A DNA stretch of 64,000 bases from assembly GCA_029267175.1 (NCBI GenBank), contig JARIDJ010000076.1:1-64000 (forward strand), given 5' to 3'. The translations under genes were made by a program, and so were the position numbers. Below the pieces are notes generated by a model. The model was not told where the DNA came from. It did not search any database and worked only from the letters and a program-made list of their open reading frames with translations. This DNA comes from Psychrobacter sp. Lineage in GTDB: Bacteria > Pseudomonadota > Gammaproteobacteria > Pseudomonadales > Moraxellaceae. Numbering within the stretch: the first letter of the stretch is position 1; every line of letters starts with the position of its first letter. This document shows positions 1 through 10,610 of the stretch, piece after piece.

Positions 1-81
1 AACAGTGAGATACTCATGCGATTTTTGGCGCGCAAGCGTCATTGCTAAACGTAAAGAGACTTCAAGATGACGACTTAACAT
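1..81 (-). CDS. clpA: ATP-dependent Clp protease ATP-binding subunit ClpA, N-terminal fragment
   Basis: Only the first 27 codons lie in the window; the gene runs off the left edge. The visible peptide starts MLSRHLEVSLRLAMTLARQ and continues with SHEYLTV, which matches the start of the ClpA N-domain (helix ending in a His-Glu-x-x-Thr-Val motif). This domain docks ClpS. ClpA is the AAA+ unfoldase that feeds proteins to ClpP in the cytoplasm. The start is supported by an AGGA Shine-Dalgarno (SD) sequence six to seven bases upstream. clpS lies upstream on the same strand, the usual order, but 539 bases of non-coding DNA separate them, so clpA probably has its own promoter. Identity is well supported although the fragment is short. 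Confidence 0.85.
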   Translation of the reverse strand, partial: MLSRHLEVSLRLAMTLARQKSHEYLTV

Positions 82-620
82 AACGAATTCCTACGGTTGT
101 ATAACTCTTTATAATTTAATAGCTTAACTGATAAATTAGGGCGATATCAAGATTGTTCAAGCGCAAATAATAGGGTTGTTGATAGATAATGGCTATTATT
201 TGGACTAGTTAGAATATTATTCGCTTTTATTCATATCAACATGATAGTAGTAGATAGTCAATCTTTTAACCGCTACTAAAATGTATCAAGGCATATTAGC
301 CGTGAGACAAGCAAGCTACCATCAGCCATCTAAACGCTGATTGATAACAAAATAGAAGTTGATAATAAAGGTAGATAGATAATAGATACAAATAGAAGCT
401 TTGCTAGCTATGAGCTGAATAAAATTGCGGTAATAAATATAATTTTATGAATAATATGGACTCTACAAGCCCAGCCTTTATAAACTATATAGGGCTTAGA
501 CTAGTAAAAATCAAGGGATAAAACAGCGAGATAAAACGACATAGACCCTAGAATGAGTCTATAAAAATGGACGATGTGAGCGGTTGCTAATGGAGTGATG
601 AAAAGCTAATTTAAGCTTGA
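82..620. other. Long AT-rich clpS-clpA intergenic region, no gene seen
   Basis: This 539-base stretch between the end of clpS and the start of clpA has no convincing ORF on either strand. It is AT-rich with scattered short inverted repeats, such as a TAGAC/GTCTA pair near 543-562, none with a clear T-run. It must hold the clpA ribosome binding site and probably a clpA promoter on the minus strand, but I could not fix a -35/-10 pair with confidence. Confidence 0.5.
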
Positions 621-1040
621 TTATTCGCCTTGATGCGGCTCAATCTGAGTTAGTAGTGGATAGCCTTCACGGTGCGCTAAGCTATTGACTTTTTTGGCCT
701 TAGTTTCAGCAATATCTTTAGGATAAATACCAGCAATACCTTTACTAGTATTATGAATGGTTAGCATGATTTGTACCGCAGAATCGACGTTATGTTTGAA
801 CTCTGATTGTAAGATATAAACCACAAACTCCATGGGAGTATAGTTATCATTGTACATGACAACCGCGTACATAGGCGGCTTAGCAATCTCAGGCTCCGCG
901 ACCAAGACGTCTGCTTGCGGCGCAGTTTCGCTATCTTGATCGTCTTCTTGCGCGCGAATACCAGCTGGCATACTAGGCAGATGCCAGTCCAAAACTGTGG
1001 GTTCAATGCTGTTAAGAGTTGATAAATAGTGCTTTGTCAT
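621..1040 (-). CDS. clpS: ClpS, adaptor for ClpAP (N-degron recognition)
   Basis: ClpS binds ClpA and delivers proteins with N-end-rule residues to ClpAP. The protein has 139 residues against about 106 in E. coli. The conserved fold begins near residue 54 with PPMYAVVMYNDNYTPMEFV. Asn64 and Asp65 in that motif and His96 in the later IHNTSKG motif match the residues that grip the N-terminal amine in characterised ClpS. The first 53 residues are an acidic, Gln/Asp/Glu-rich extension that looks disordered. No good SD sequence precedes this ATG, so a start further in, such as Met24, is possible. clpA follows downstream on the same strand. Confidence 0.93.
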   Translation of the reverse strand: MTKHYLSTLNSIEPTVLDWHLPSMPAGIRAQEDDQDSETAPQADVLVAEPEIAKPPMYAVVMYNDNYTPMEFVVYILQSEFKHNVDSAVQIMLTIHNTSKGIAGIYPKDIAETKAKKVNSLAHREGYPLLTQIEPHQGE

Positions 1041-1127
1041 AGTAGTAGTAATTCAAATAAAAAATGAGGATAAGCTGCCAGTAAAGCCTGATAGATAGCT
1101 ATGATTTAGGATAAAACCACAGAGAGC

Positions 1128-2066
1128 TCAAGGCTCTATAGGGGAGTGATCGACTTCTGGCAAATCTATTAAGGAGATGGGCATATTATCTACCTTAGCT
1201 CCAAGCTCCCAATCATATAACTGCTCAACGGTTTGACCGTCCGCCTCTAAGGTTAATTTCACTTGCATAGGTTTGAAAGTGTTAGGCATTACAAAACGGC
1301 CGCGAATACGAGCGATACCTTCGATCAAATAACGCTTAGGATCTAGTGGTATCTCGACAAAATCGTCATCGTTAAGCAAGCTCAAACTGACGTTTAAATA
1401 CTTAGCTTGACTATCCTTACTAAGCATAGCCACATCAAAACCATACTCAAAAGCATTCTCTGGCAATGGTTCAATCTTAGCTGCCATCACTTGCAAAGGT
1501 AGACCACCAGTTTTACTAAGGGCTTGGGCATATAGCTCGTTTAGCTGACTGATTTGTCTGTTTTCAATACTAAGCTCTTTTTGGTTTTGACGCAGCTCAT
1601 CTAAATTATTAAGACTTATAGTCAGCTCTTGCTTGGCTATCGCTACTTGATTGCTCAGCACTTTATGACTAGTGCGCAGCTCTTCAAGCTCTTGTACTGT
1701 CATCTGACCGCTATCTACCGCTTTTTTGGTTTCTGCCTGCGCCGCGTGGTAACCGCGCTGATAACCAAAATTATGACCAAAGATAAGTCCGACTATCGCT
1801 GTCAGTAGTATCACCGCCGCAAACAGCGCTAATATCCATGATGCCGCGCCCGTCTGACTGCTTTGTAAGCTAGTCTTGTAAACTTTAAAAGTACCGCTTT
1901 TAGCTTGATTTTGGTTAGGCGCAAACTTCTTAGAATCGCTAACCTGTCTACTATCACTACTAGCTGTTACAGGCTCATTTAGTGACGATTTATAAGAGAA
2001 TAAAGTCGCTTGACACGGTAAATGTGCTGGCTGCAAGCGCAAGCGGAGGGCAGTCTTAACACGCAT
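1128..2066 (-). CDS. Inner-membrane coiled-coil protein, DUF6776-like
   Basis: Function unknown. The protein has 312 residues: a basic and Ser-rich cytoplasmic tail of about 74 residues, one clear membrane segment at about 75-97, a Glu/Gln/Leu-rich coiled coil at about 110-185, and a C-terminal globular domain of about 125 residues likely to be periplasmic. From memory, proteins of this layout next to argC in Pseudomonas are assigned to DUF6776; that family call rests on layout and context, not on a search. argC lies upstream on the same strand 236 bases away, and clpS lies 87 bases downstream. The basic start MRVKTALRLRLQ has a weak SD (AAGAGA, distant), so the first 20-30 residues are uncertain. 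Confidence 0.6.
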   Translation of the reverse strand: MRVKTALRLRLQPAHLPCQATLFSYKSSLNEPVTASSDSRQVSDSKKFAPNQNQAKSGTFKVYKTSLQSSQTGAASWILALFAAVILLTAIVGLIFGHNFGYQRGYHAAQAETKKAVDSGQMTVQELEELRTSHKVLSNQVAIAKQELTISLNNLDELRQNQKELSIENRQISQLNELYAQALSKTGGLPLQVMAAKIEPLPENAFEYGFDVAMLSKDSQAKYLNVSLSLLNDDDFVEIPLDPKRYLIEGIARIRGRFVMPNTFKPMQVKLTLEADGQTVEQLYDWELGAKVDNMPISLIDLPEVDHSPIEP

Positions 2067-2302
2067 CTGGACAGTATCTCTTTAGAAGAAAGGCGATGTA
2101 TTATAACGGAATTTATTGCCAATACCTAGCATCGCACCGTAAGCGCAGTGAATCAGCAGTCAATAGTGGCTGTCAGACAAACCTCACTATGGCTACAGAT
2201 TACGGGTTAATCAAGCTATAAACGAATAGTTTAAGCTAAAAAATAATGCTCTAAAAAATAGCTAAACCCTCATTAAAGCAAAGTAAACTAAGGCATAGTA
2301 AA

Positions 2303-3370
2303 TTAAGGCACAATAGGCGCTGCGTTTAACCCTAGCTTTTCATCAAAGCCAAACATTACATTTAGGTTTTGTACGGCCTGTCCTGCTGCGCCTTTAACTA
2401 AGTTATCTTGTACGACTAACACGGTTAGCTCACGACGCTCATTGTTTTGATAGATGCCAATACGCAAACGATTGCTAGCGCGGACACTGCGAGTATCAGG
2501 GTAGCTACCCGCTGGCAACACGTCAATAAAAGCCTCGCTAGCATAGTTTGTCTCAAACTCATACTGCCAATCGATAGCAGTACCCGCCTCTGTCAGCTCT
2601 AAATGAATGGAGCTTAACATACCACGTATCATCGGTACTAAATGCGGCAAAAACCGAATACGCTGACTAAATTGACTGGCCAGTAGTTGCTCAACCCCTT
2701 GCTCAATCTCAGGCAAATGCCGATGACCGGTAACGCCATAAGCTTTGAAATTGTCGGTAGTCTCTGCATAATTGAGCGCTAGGCTAGCTTGACGCCCCGC
2801 CCCAGAGACGCCAGATTTTGCATCGATAATGATACGTGACTCTATCAAGCGCTCGCTTTTATTATTTTGCAAACTGATAATAGGTTTTAGGCCTAAGATA
2901 GCGGTGGTTGGATAACAGCCTGGATTGCCTACTACCATAGCATTCGCTAATTTATCGCGGTTGATCTCTGGCAAACCATAAACTGCGCTTTTTAATAATT
3001 CGGGACACGCATGGGTTTGGTTATACCATTTTTCAAACTCTACCAAAGATTGCAGACGAAAATCAGCGGCTAAGTCAATAACTTTGACGCCCGCCTCAGT
3101 TAAAGCCTCAGCTTGCTGCATAGCGACACCATGCGGAGTGGCAAAAAACACTACATCACATTTTTGTAGCGCTGCTAGTGTATCTTGCCCTAAATCGTTA
3201 AAGACGATGTCGGAGATACCGCGCAGACTTGGAAAGATCTCATCAGCGCGAGTACCTGCTTCGCTACGAGAGGTTAATAAATCAATAGACACTTCAGGAT
3301 GGGCTGACAATAGCCGAATAAGCTCAATACCTGTATAACCAGTACCACCGACAATTGCTGCTGAAATCAT
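2303..3370 (-). CDS. argC: N-acetyl-gamma-glutamyl-phosphate reductase
   Basis: ArgC catalyses the third step of arginine synthesis, NADPH-dependent reduction of N-acetyl-glutamyl phosphate to the semialdehyde, in the cytoplasm. The 355-residue protein is of normal length. The N-terminus carries the Rossmann motif GGTGYTG (residues 8-14). The catalytic cysteine is Cys152 in GNPGCYPT, and the GVTGHRHLPE motif near 212-221 supplies the conserved histidines. An AAGGA SD lies six bases before the ATG. hemE is just upstream on the same strand (59-base gap), so the two may be co-transcribed. Confidence 0.97.
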   Translation of the reverse strand: MISAAIVGGTGYTGIELIRLLSAHPEVSIDLLTSRSEAGTRADEIFPSLRGISDIVFNDLGQDTLAALQKCDVVFFATPHGVAMQQAEALTEAGVKVIDLAADFRLQSLVEFEKWYNQTHACPELLKSAVYGLPEINRDKLANAMVVGNPGCYPTTAILGLKPIISLQNNKSERLIESRIIIDAKSGVSGAGRQASLALNYAETTDNFKAYGVTGHRHLPEIEQGVEQLLASQFSQRIRFLPHLVPMIRGMLSSIHLELTEAGTAIDWQYEFETNYASEAFIDVLPAGSYPDTRSVRASNRLRIGIYQNNERRELTVLVVQDNLVKGAAGQAVQNLNVMFGFDEKLGLNAAPIVP

Positions 3371-3429
3371 AACCCATCCTTTTTAATTACTTTTATAAAG
3401 CTAATATTTATACCACAACTCTTTGTGCG

Positions 3430-4581
3430 CTAAATCTTGTAGTCGTGAACCGCATCGATAAAGACTTTAGCATTGTCCGGATTGACCCATTGAGTAATAC
3501 CGTGGCCCAAATTGGCAATATAGCCTGTCTTATCGCCGCCAGCATAAGCGCCGTCTAGCATAAGCTTGACCTCGCTACGAATCGTCTCAGCAGAGCCGTA
3601 CAGAGTCGCCGGATCCATATTACCTTGGATAGCTTTGCTACCTTGCAAGGTTTTATGACGTTTGGTCAAATCACGCTGACTTTGATTCAAGACTTGACGG
3701 GCACGCTCAAGTGGCATCGTCCAATCTAGACCTAACGCATCCGCTTCGCTATCGGCTTGTACATCAAGCCACAAACCGCCGCCTTTAGTAAATAACACTA
3801 CCGGCACCTGAGGATGACGCTTCTTTAACTCAGCGACAATACGCTTATTATAATTGTGTGAGAAATCGATAAATTGGCGATGACCTAATGCGCCGCCCCA
3901 ACTATCAAATATCTGCAGAATCTGGGCGCCAGCAACTACTTGCGCGTCCAAATAATCAATGACGGCATTGGCAATCTTATCTAGCAGCTGATGCAAAAAC
4001 TGAGGATTGCTATATAAAAAGCCTTTGGTATAGCGATAATCTTTTGAGCTGCCGCCCTCAATCATATAAGTCGCTAGTGTCCATGGACTACCAGAAAAAC
4101 CAAATAATGGCACTTGGCCGTTCAGCGCTTTACGAATACTCGTGACCGCTCGCATCACATAATCAAGTGAATCGTTAACCTCCAAAACAGGCAGACGATC
4201 AAGGTCTGCTTGAGTGCGGATAGGATACTTAAATTTTGGACCTTCACCAGTCTCAAAATACAAACCTAAACCCATCGCATCAGGAATAGTCAAAATATCA
4301 CTGAACAAAATGGCAGCATCCAAATCCATACGACGCAGCGGCTGTAGTGTCACCTCGGTAGCCCGATCGGTGTCTTTACACAGACTCATAAAATCGCCTG
4401 CTTCAGCACGAGTCGCCTTATATTCTGGTAGATAACGCCCTGCTTGACGCATCATCCAGACTGGAGTCATATCTATAGGCTCAAAGCGCATCGCTCGCAA
4501 TAATCTATCGTTTTTTAGTGGCGCAAAATTATGCTCATTTGCAGCGTTAGCGTTTGATAAAGTGCTACTTGAAACACTCAT
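3430..4581 (-). CDS. hemE: Uroporphyrinogen decarboxylase
   Basis: HemE removes four carboxyl groups from uroporphyrinogen III to give coproporphyrinogen III, a step in haem synthesis. The 383-residue protein holds the signature [12 protein letters not shown] (residues 44-55), whose arginines bind substrate, and [13 protein letters not shown], whose Asp95 is the expected catalytic aspartate. It is about 25-30 residues longer than the E. coli enzyme because of a Ser/Asn-rich N-terminal tail; the GGAGA SD six bases before the ATG supports the long start. Same strand as proB upstream and argC downstream; no terminator is seen between hemE and argC. Confidence 0.97.
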   Translation of the reverse strand: MSVSSSTLSNANAANEHNFAPLKNDRLLRAMRFEPIDMTPVWMMRQAGRYLPEYKATRAEAGDFMSLCKDTDRATEVTLQPLRRMDLDAAILFSDILTIPDAMGLGLYFETGEGPKFKYPIRTQADLDRLPVLEVNDSLDYVMRAVTSIRKALNGQVPLFGFSGSPWTLATYMIEGGSSKDYRYTKGFLYSNPQFLHQLLDKIANAVIDYLDAQVVAGAQILQIFDSWGGALGHRQFIDFSHNYNKRIVAELKKRHPQVPVVLFTKGGGLWLDVQADSEADALGLDWTMPLERARQVLNQSQRDLTKRHKTLQGSKAIQGNMDPATLYGSAETIRSEVKLMLDGAYAGGDKTGYIANLGHGITQWVNPDNAKVFIDAVHDYKI

Positions 4582-4719
4582 GGATGATCTCCAAAATCAG
4601 AAATTTATTGTCATTATCAATAATTAAATAAAGCTTATTAATTAAATTTAAACATAGTTTTCATAAGTCTTAAATAAAACAAACTAGGTTAAATAAAGCT
4701 TTGTCGTTAAAAATTAAAA

Positions 4720-5892
4720 CTAAGAAGTTAAAGCTAGATTATCGCGGTGTACCATAACCACACGCTCTTCATGGCTACCAAGGATTTTATCAAACTGCTC
4801 TGTACGCTCGCGGGCGACGCGGCGTGCTTCATGCGAAGAGAAGTTCACTTGACCAACCGCTAAACGCTCGCCAGTATCTTGATGAATAATCTCAACCACA
4901 TCGCCTTCATCAAAACCGCCCCGAACCTCCACTACCCCAACCGGTAATAGACTACGGTTATTCTCAGTCAAAGCTTTTGCCGCCCCAGCGTCTACTATTA
5001 AGCTACCTGACATACGCAAATGCGCCGCAAGCCACTGCTTACGAGCGATGATTTTGTCCGCTTCATTGGTAGTGAGTAGAGTCCCAATCGCCTCGCCTGA
5101 AACCACGCGAGTAATCACATCGTCGATTGCGCCGCTAACGATAACGGTCGGGCAACCACCCATTGCCGCTAAGCGTCCAGCACGGATTTTGGTCAACATA
5201 CCGCCGCGGCCCAATTTGCCACCATCGCCAGCGATATCAAACAAATAATCCGCCATAGCGCGCTCTTGACGAATCATTCTAGCATTAGGATTATCACGAG
5301 GGTTATCGGTAAACACTCCTTCTTGATCGGTCAAGATGATATATAAGTCGGCGTTTACCATAGCGGCTGACATCGCCCCTAAAGTATCGTTATCACCAAA
5401 TTTGATCTCATCAATCGTGATGGTATCGTTCTCATTGATAACCGGTAGTACTCGCCACTCTAATAACTGACTCAGTGCGCCGCCAGTATTGAGATAACGG
5501 CTACGATTGGATAAGTCGTCATGCGTTAACAATAACTGAGCGCTTTGCACGCCGTGTTGAATAAGCGCTGACCACCAGGTCTCAATCAAACCCATTTGAC
5601 CAATAGAAGCACAAGCTTGAAGAGCCGTAAGCTTTTTAGGACGCTCCTCCAAGTTCATGCGTACCACGCCCTCAGCAACTGCACCTGACGATACTAACAA
5701 AACCTCCATACCTTGATTATGTAGTTTGGCAATTTGTTTGGCCCAACCATAAATAGCAGTTCGATCAAGCCCGCGACCATTATTGGTCAATAACGATGAG
5801 CCAATCTTGACAATAACGCGTCGAATATCAAAGTTACGAGGCTGCTCAATAAACCTTGCTTCTTCTGTCGTTTGTTCCATGTCAACTGCCAT
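4720..5892 (-). CDS. proB: Glutamate 5-kinase
   Basis: ProB phosphorylates glutamate, the first and feedback-inhibited step of proline synthesis. The 390-residue protein has an amino-acid-kinase domain starting at IVKIGSSLLTN (about 27-37), with the nucleotide-site motif GRGGMLTKI in the middle, and a C-terminal PUA domain (about 295-375, including SGSLIVDAGA and VGVVEVRG). The E. coli enzyme has 367 residues; the difference is a tail of about 20 residues at the N-terminus. An AGGAG SD precedes the ATG. obg lies immediately upstream on the same strand, an order also known in Pseudomonas and Acinetobacter. Confidence 0.96.
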   Translation of the reverse strand: MAVDMEQTTEEARFIEQPRNFDIRRVIVKIGSSLLTNNGRGLDRTAIYGWAKQIAKLHNQGMEVLLVSSGAVAEGVVRMNLEERPKKLTALQACASIGQMGLIETWWSALIQHGVQSAQLLLTHDDLSNRSRYLNTGGALSQLLEWRVLPVINENDTITIDEIKFGDNDTLGAMSAAMVNADLYIILTDQEGVFTDNPRDNPNARMIRQERAMADYLFDIAGDGGKLGRGGMLTKIRAGRLAAMGGCPTVIVSGAIDDVITRVVSGEAIGTLLTTNEADKIIARKQWLAAHLRMSGSLIVDAGAAKALTENNRSLLPVGVVEVRGGFDEGDVVEIIHQDTGERLAVGQVNFSSHEARRVARERTEQFDKILGSHEERVVMVHRDNLALTS

Positions 5893-5996
5893 AAAAAACT
5901 CCTGTTGTTTATCTTAAGTATGAATTACTGATTAGTGCTAATAACTGCTAATGCTAGTGCTGTTGAGATTAATAAAGGCGAGTGTTTACTATAATC

Positions 5997-7232
<1,236 letters not shown>

Positions 7233-7323
7233 TCATTACTATTTGAGTACTACTAAATTATTCATTTTTTAAAATATTAAGTCTATAAAATATATTTGAG
7301 TCTATAGTCATTAATATCAACAA

Positions 7324-7352
7324 CACCCGATAACCAATGCGACTATCGGGTG
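7324..7352 (-). terminator. Terminator downstream of the GAPDH gene
   Basis: Perfect 9-bp inverted repeat CACCCGATA / TATCGGGTG with an 11-base loop, about 90 bases after the GAPDH stop codon. On the minus strand it is followed by a T-rich stretch (TTGTTGATATT). The T-run is interrupted, so termination strength is uncertain. It separates GAPDH from obg. Confidence 0.6.
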
Positions 7353-7443
7353 CTCTATAAGCGGCTCAACATAGCTGACCTATAAAGGCTTATCGCTACT
7401 TTATGCCGACTTGCTCTTCTATGCGCCCAATCGTAGGCTAACG

Positions 7444-8883
7444 TTATGCTGGGATTTGCGTATAGCTAATACCAGCCATTTGACCAGCGATACGCAGTAC
7501 CTGAGTACTATAACCAACTTCATTATCGTACCAGATATAGACTGTAGCATGATTATCTGTGACGATAGTCGCTTGCGCATCAACGATACCGACATGCTTA
7601 GTACCGACAAAATCAGTAGAAACCGCTTCAGTAGAATCAGTGTAAGCAATTTGTGATTGCCAAGTACTACTATTAGCCATCTTACGCATAAAGTTATTTA
7701 GCGCATCAACACTCTCTGGAGCGGTTTTTAGATTTAGGTTCAAGATAGCTAAGCTGACGTTTGGCGTTGGCACACGAATCGCATTACCCGTTAGTTTACC
7801 ACTTAATTCTGGTAGAGCTTTACCGACCGCTTTTGCCGCGCCAGTACTGGTAATGACCATATTTAATACCGCGCTACGACCACGGCGATCGGCTTTATGA
7901 TAATTATCAATCAAGTTTTGATCATTGGTAAAAGAGTGAATGGTCTCAACATGACCATTTTCAATCCCATATTCATCATTTAACACTTTTAGCGTTGGGG
8001 TAATGGCGTTAGTAGTACAGCTAGCAGCACTGACGATTTTGTCATCGCCGATAGTATCGCTGTTTACTGCGTAAACAACGTTTTTGATGTTACCGCCAGC
8101 AGGTGCCGTTAATAGTACTTTTTGGACGCCTTTAGCTTGCAAATGCTTACCAAGGCCGTCTTCATCTTTCCAGATGCCAGTGTTATCAATAACTAACGCA
8201 TTATCGATACCATAAGCAGTATAATCAATCTCGCTTGGATCTTTGGCATAAATCACTTGCACAAAACGGCCATTAATAATAATACCGTTATTGTCTTCAT
8301 CAACGCTAACGCTACCTGTGAAACTGCCATGAATAGAGTCGCGCTCAAGCAGTGAGGCACGCTTTGCCAAATCACCGGCAGGAGCTGGACGTACTACGAT
8401 AGCCTTTAGCTGTAGACCTTTAGCGCTTGAAGCTTGAGCGAGTAACAACCGAGTCAAGACTCGACCAATACGACCAAAGCCATAAAGCACCACATCAGTA
8501 GCTTCATTAGTCGCCTTACTCTTATCAACCGCTTGTAGAGCTTGCTTTACATCGCTATCATTAACGATCAACTGGCCAGCATCAACACTAGCAGCAGTGA
8601 CATCACTATCCATTAGTGTTTTTACGATAGCTAAGGTATCTTCAATAGCAATAGGCTGATCGCCATGATTGCGAGTCGCTGACTTTTGATGTAGAGCTAA
8701 CAGTTGTCCTACTGAGCTGGCGTCAAGCGTTTCACCAAATAAAGTCACTTGCACGTCTTTTTCATTGTAGAGGGTGTTAAGTAGGCTCATCAATTCAATA
8801 GCTTGTTGCTCTTGATTATTGTATTGGCTCAAACGGTTTTGATGAAGTTGGCGTAAAGTATCAGCGTTGCTCACAGGAAGCAT
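7444..8883 (-). CDS. gap: Glyceraldehyde-3-phosphate dehydrogenase, long form
   Basis: This enzyme oxidises glyceraldehyde-3-phosphate with phosphate, or works in reverse in gluconeogenesis. The protein has 479 residues, about 145 more than the common form: an N-terminal helical, Gln/Leu-rich region (about 1-128) precedes the dehydrogenase. The NAD(P) motif GFGRIGR is at 135-141, catalytic Cys289 sits in SAASCTTN and His316 in ETIHSFTND. After the second strand the usual Asn-Asp that selects NAD is replaced by Val-Val-Arg-Pro, so cofactor preference may differ from standard GapA. An AAGG touches the ATG directly; a GTG three codons in (8874) has AAGGA at proper spacing and may be the real start. 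Long GAPDHs of this kind are known in Moraxellaceae and Pseudomonas. Confidence 0.93.
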   Translation of the reverse strand: MLPVSNADTLRQLHQNRLSQYNNQEQQAIELMSLLNTLYNEKDVQVTLFGETLDASSVGQLLALHQKSATRNHGDQPIAIEDTLAIVKTLMDSDVTAASVDAGQLIVNDSDVKQALQAVDKSKATNEATDVVLYGFGRIGRVLTRLLLAQASSAKGLQLKAIVVRPAPAGDLAKRASLLERDSIHGSFTGSVSVDEDNNGIIINGRFVQVIYAKDPSEIDYTAYGIDNALVIDNTGIWKDEDGLGKHLQAKGVQKVLLTAPAGGNIKNVVYAVNSDTIGDDKIVSAASCTTNAITPTLKVLNDEYGIENGHVETIHSFTNDQNLIDNYHKADRRGRSAVLNMVITSTGAAKAVGKALPELSGKLTGNAIRVPTPNVSLAILNLNLKTAPESVDALNNFMRKMANSSTWQSQIAYTDSTEAVSTDFVGTKHVGIVDAQATIVTDNHATVYIWYDNEVGYSTQVLRIAGQMAGISYTQIPA

Positions 8884-9204
8884 CCTTATGGTCAGTAAAT
8901 GAATAAAAGATAAAAGCAGACAAAAATAACTTTGCTATATAAATAGTTGATTATAAGCGCTTAATAAAACCCATAGCTACTTTATAACTAAAGGCTAATC
9001 AAAGGCGCTAAATGGCGTAGATTTTAGCTTAAAAAGCTTTATTTTGCCAGTAATAACCGATTTGGTTGCATCAATTGAGCTATAAATAAAAAGACAACCG
9101 CTATGGCTGTCTCCTATAATACAGACTATTACTGAGGTCGCTACTTGCTATCTTCAACCCCTAACCGCTTGTCAACTAAATCAATCCTACGACAATACTA
9201 AAAC
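8884..9204. other. GAPDH-lipocalin intergenic region
   Basis: A 321-base AT-rich region between two minus-strand genes. It contains the terminator of the lipocalin gene (9084-9112) and must contain the promoter of the GAPDH gene on the minus strand, which I could not place precisely. No small ORF stands out. Confidence 0.5.
9084..9112 (-). terminator. Rho-independent terminator after the lipocalin gene
   Basis: On the minus strand an 8-bp stem (AGACAGCC with GGTTGTCT, one G-T pair) with a 5-base loop is followed by TTTTTATTTATA. It lies about 93 bases after the lipocalin stop codon. Confidence 0.7.
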
Positions 9205-9876
9205 TCAAGGTATTAATTTAACCGTTTGATTGGCATGCGGAGTTAAGGTGAATTCTTTTAGATCATAACCTTGAGTCTGTGCAATCTGACGATACTTAGC
9301 GTAAGTTTGCTGTGAGACATTAGGCGAGCGAGCCAGTAGCCATAAATACTTTTTATCGGGCGTACCGACCAAAGCCGTTTGATAATCCCCATCACGAGCA
9401 AGCACCCAATAATCAGCACGGCCTACCGGTAACCAGCGAATCCATGAAGGCAAAAAAGTCACCTTTAATTTGCTCCCCGTAGTATCAGCCGGTTTTGCCA
9501 AACCCTCCGCTACAATCTGTGAGCCTTGTTGATCTAAGCATTTATTAGTAACAATAATACCTGAGCCATCTGTTTTTTCAGTATAGTTAGCGGTGACATC
9601 GCTTGCACAGTTACGCTGAAAGTACATCGGCAAGCGCCCTATCTCATGCCAAGTTCCGGCATATTTATCCAAATCTACTTTGTCTACGGTCGTTGGCTCA
9701 TTAGCGGACTTATAAATAATAGCATCGGGCTTGATATCAATCGTTGCTGTAGAAGTAGTGCTAGTAGTATTTGTATTTGCCGGCGTCTGAGTGGGAGTAG
9801 CCGCATAAGCTGAAAAGGCCGCTAACGGTATAATAATAGCTAGGGCAATACCAGTATGCTTAAGAAGACTGGTCAT
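9205..9876 (-). CDS. Secreted lipocalin (Blc-like)
   Basis: Bacterial lipocalins bind fatty acids or lysophospholipids and act in envelope maintenance. From the chosen ATG the protein has 223 residues: a signal peptide (residues 1-25, ending AYA), a Thr/Pro-rich linker to about 65, then the lipocalin fold opening with KYAGTWHEIGRLP (71-83) and including the Blc-like stretch VGRADYWVLARD. There is no lipobox cysteine, so unlike E. coli Blc it should be soluble and periplasmic. The start is chosen because GGAGAG lies seven bases upstream and a signal peptide begins right there. The frame stays open upstream to an ATG at 10401, giving a possible 398-residue form with a Ser/Asn-rich extension. 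Confidence 0.85.
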   Translation of the reverse strand: MTSLLKHTGIALAIIIPLAAFSAYAATPTQTPANTNTTSTTSTATIDIKPDAIIYKSANEPTTVDKVDLDKYAGTWHEIGRLPMYFQRNCASDVTANYTEKTDGSGIIVTNKCLDQQGSQIVAEGLAKPADTTGSKLKVTFLPSWIRWLPVGRADYWVLARDGDYQTALVGTPDKKYLWLLARSPNVSQQTYAKYRQIAQTQGYDLKEFTLTPHANQTVKLIP

Positions 9877-10150
9877 AAATATTCTCTCCGAAACGGGATT
9901 AGTAGTAGTCATATTATTTTGCTTATAGTTGTTTTTATTATTGAGTTCAGCATTATTAAGCTTAGCCTTTTCAGCTGCTATTTTCTCAGAGTCTCTGTTG
10001 TGTATAAAGCCCCTATTTTCTAATGAGGGTTTTTCTGCTACTGGTTTTTTGCCAGACAGTGTTTCAGACAGTTTCGATTTTTGCGTGCTGTTAGTAGCCG
10101 CTTTTTTGTAGCCACCGCTTATATTACTAGTGGCACTGCTAGTGTCAGAA

Positions 10151-10186
10151 CTATGAGAGCTATGAGAATTATAAGAGCTATGAGCT
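10151..10186. repeat. 9-nt tandem repeat in the lipocalin upstream frame
   Basis: Four adjacent 9-base units (CTATGAGAG, CTATGAGAA, TTATAAGAG, CTATGAGCT) with few differences. The unit length is a multiple of three and keeps the minus-strand frame open, where it encodes a Ser/His/Tyr/Asn-rich stretch of the possible N-terminal extension of the lipocalin. Confidence 0.7.
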
Positions 10187-10610
10187 GATGCATAGGTCAA
10201 GTAATTCGCATCGTTACTAGCTGCGTTAATAGAGCTGGTATTAGTAAGTTTGTTATCCTGCTCGCTAGCAAAACAGCACTCATCGTTAGCTGAGAAGCTG
10301 AGCGTTTGAGGGGTGTTGGTCTGTTTAGCCTGAGACCCGGCTGACTGGCTATGATAGCAGCTATCATACGAGTCTGACTTAGGTAACTGGTTGGCTTTCA
10401 TAGGAATACCATTAATATATATGTCTTTAATTTAGATCATTAATTTATGTATTCCATAATAGGGATGGAGAATAACATTAAGTAGTGGAGCTATGTATGT
10501 AAAAGCTACGGTTTGTAAAATTATTCAAAATTAGTAGCTTTATCAATCACATAGTAACTAAATAGTTGCCTTTTATTGAATATGAGTAATATTTTAGCTT
10601 TAGTGTTAAA

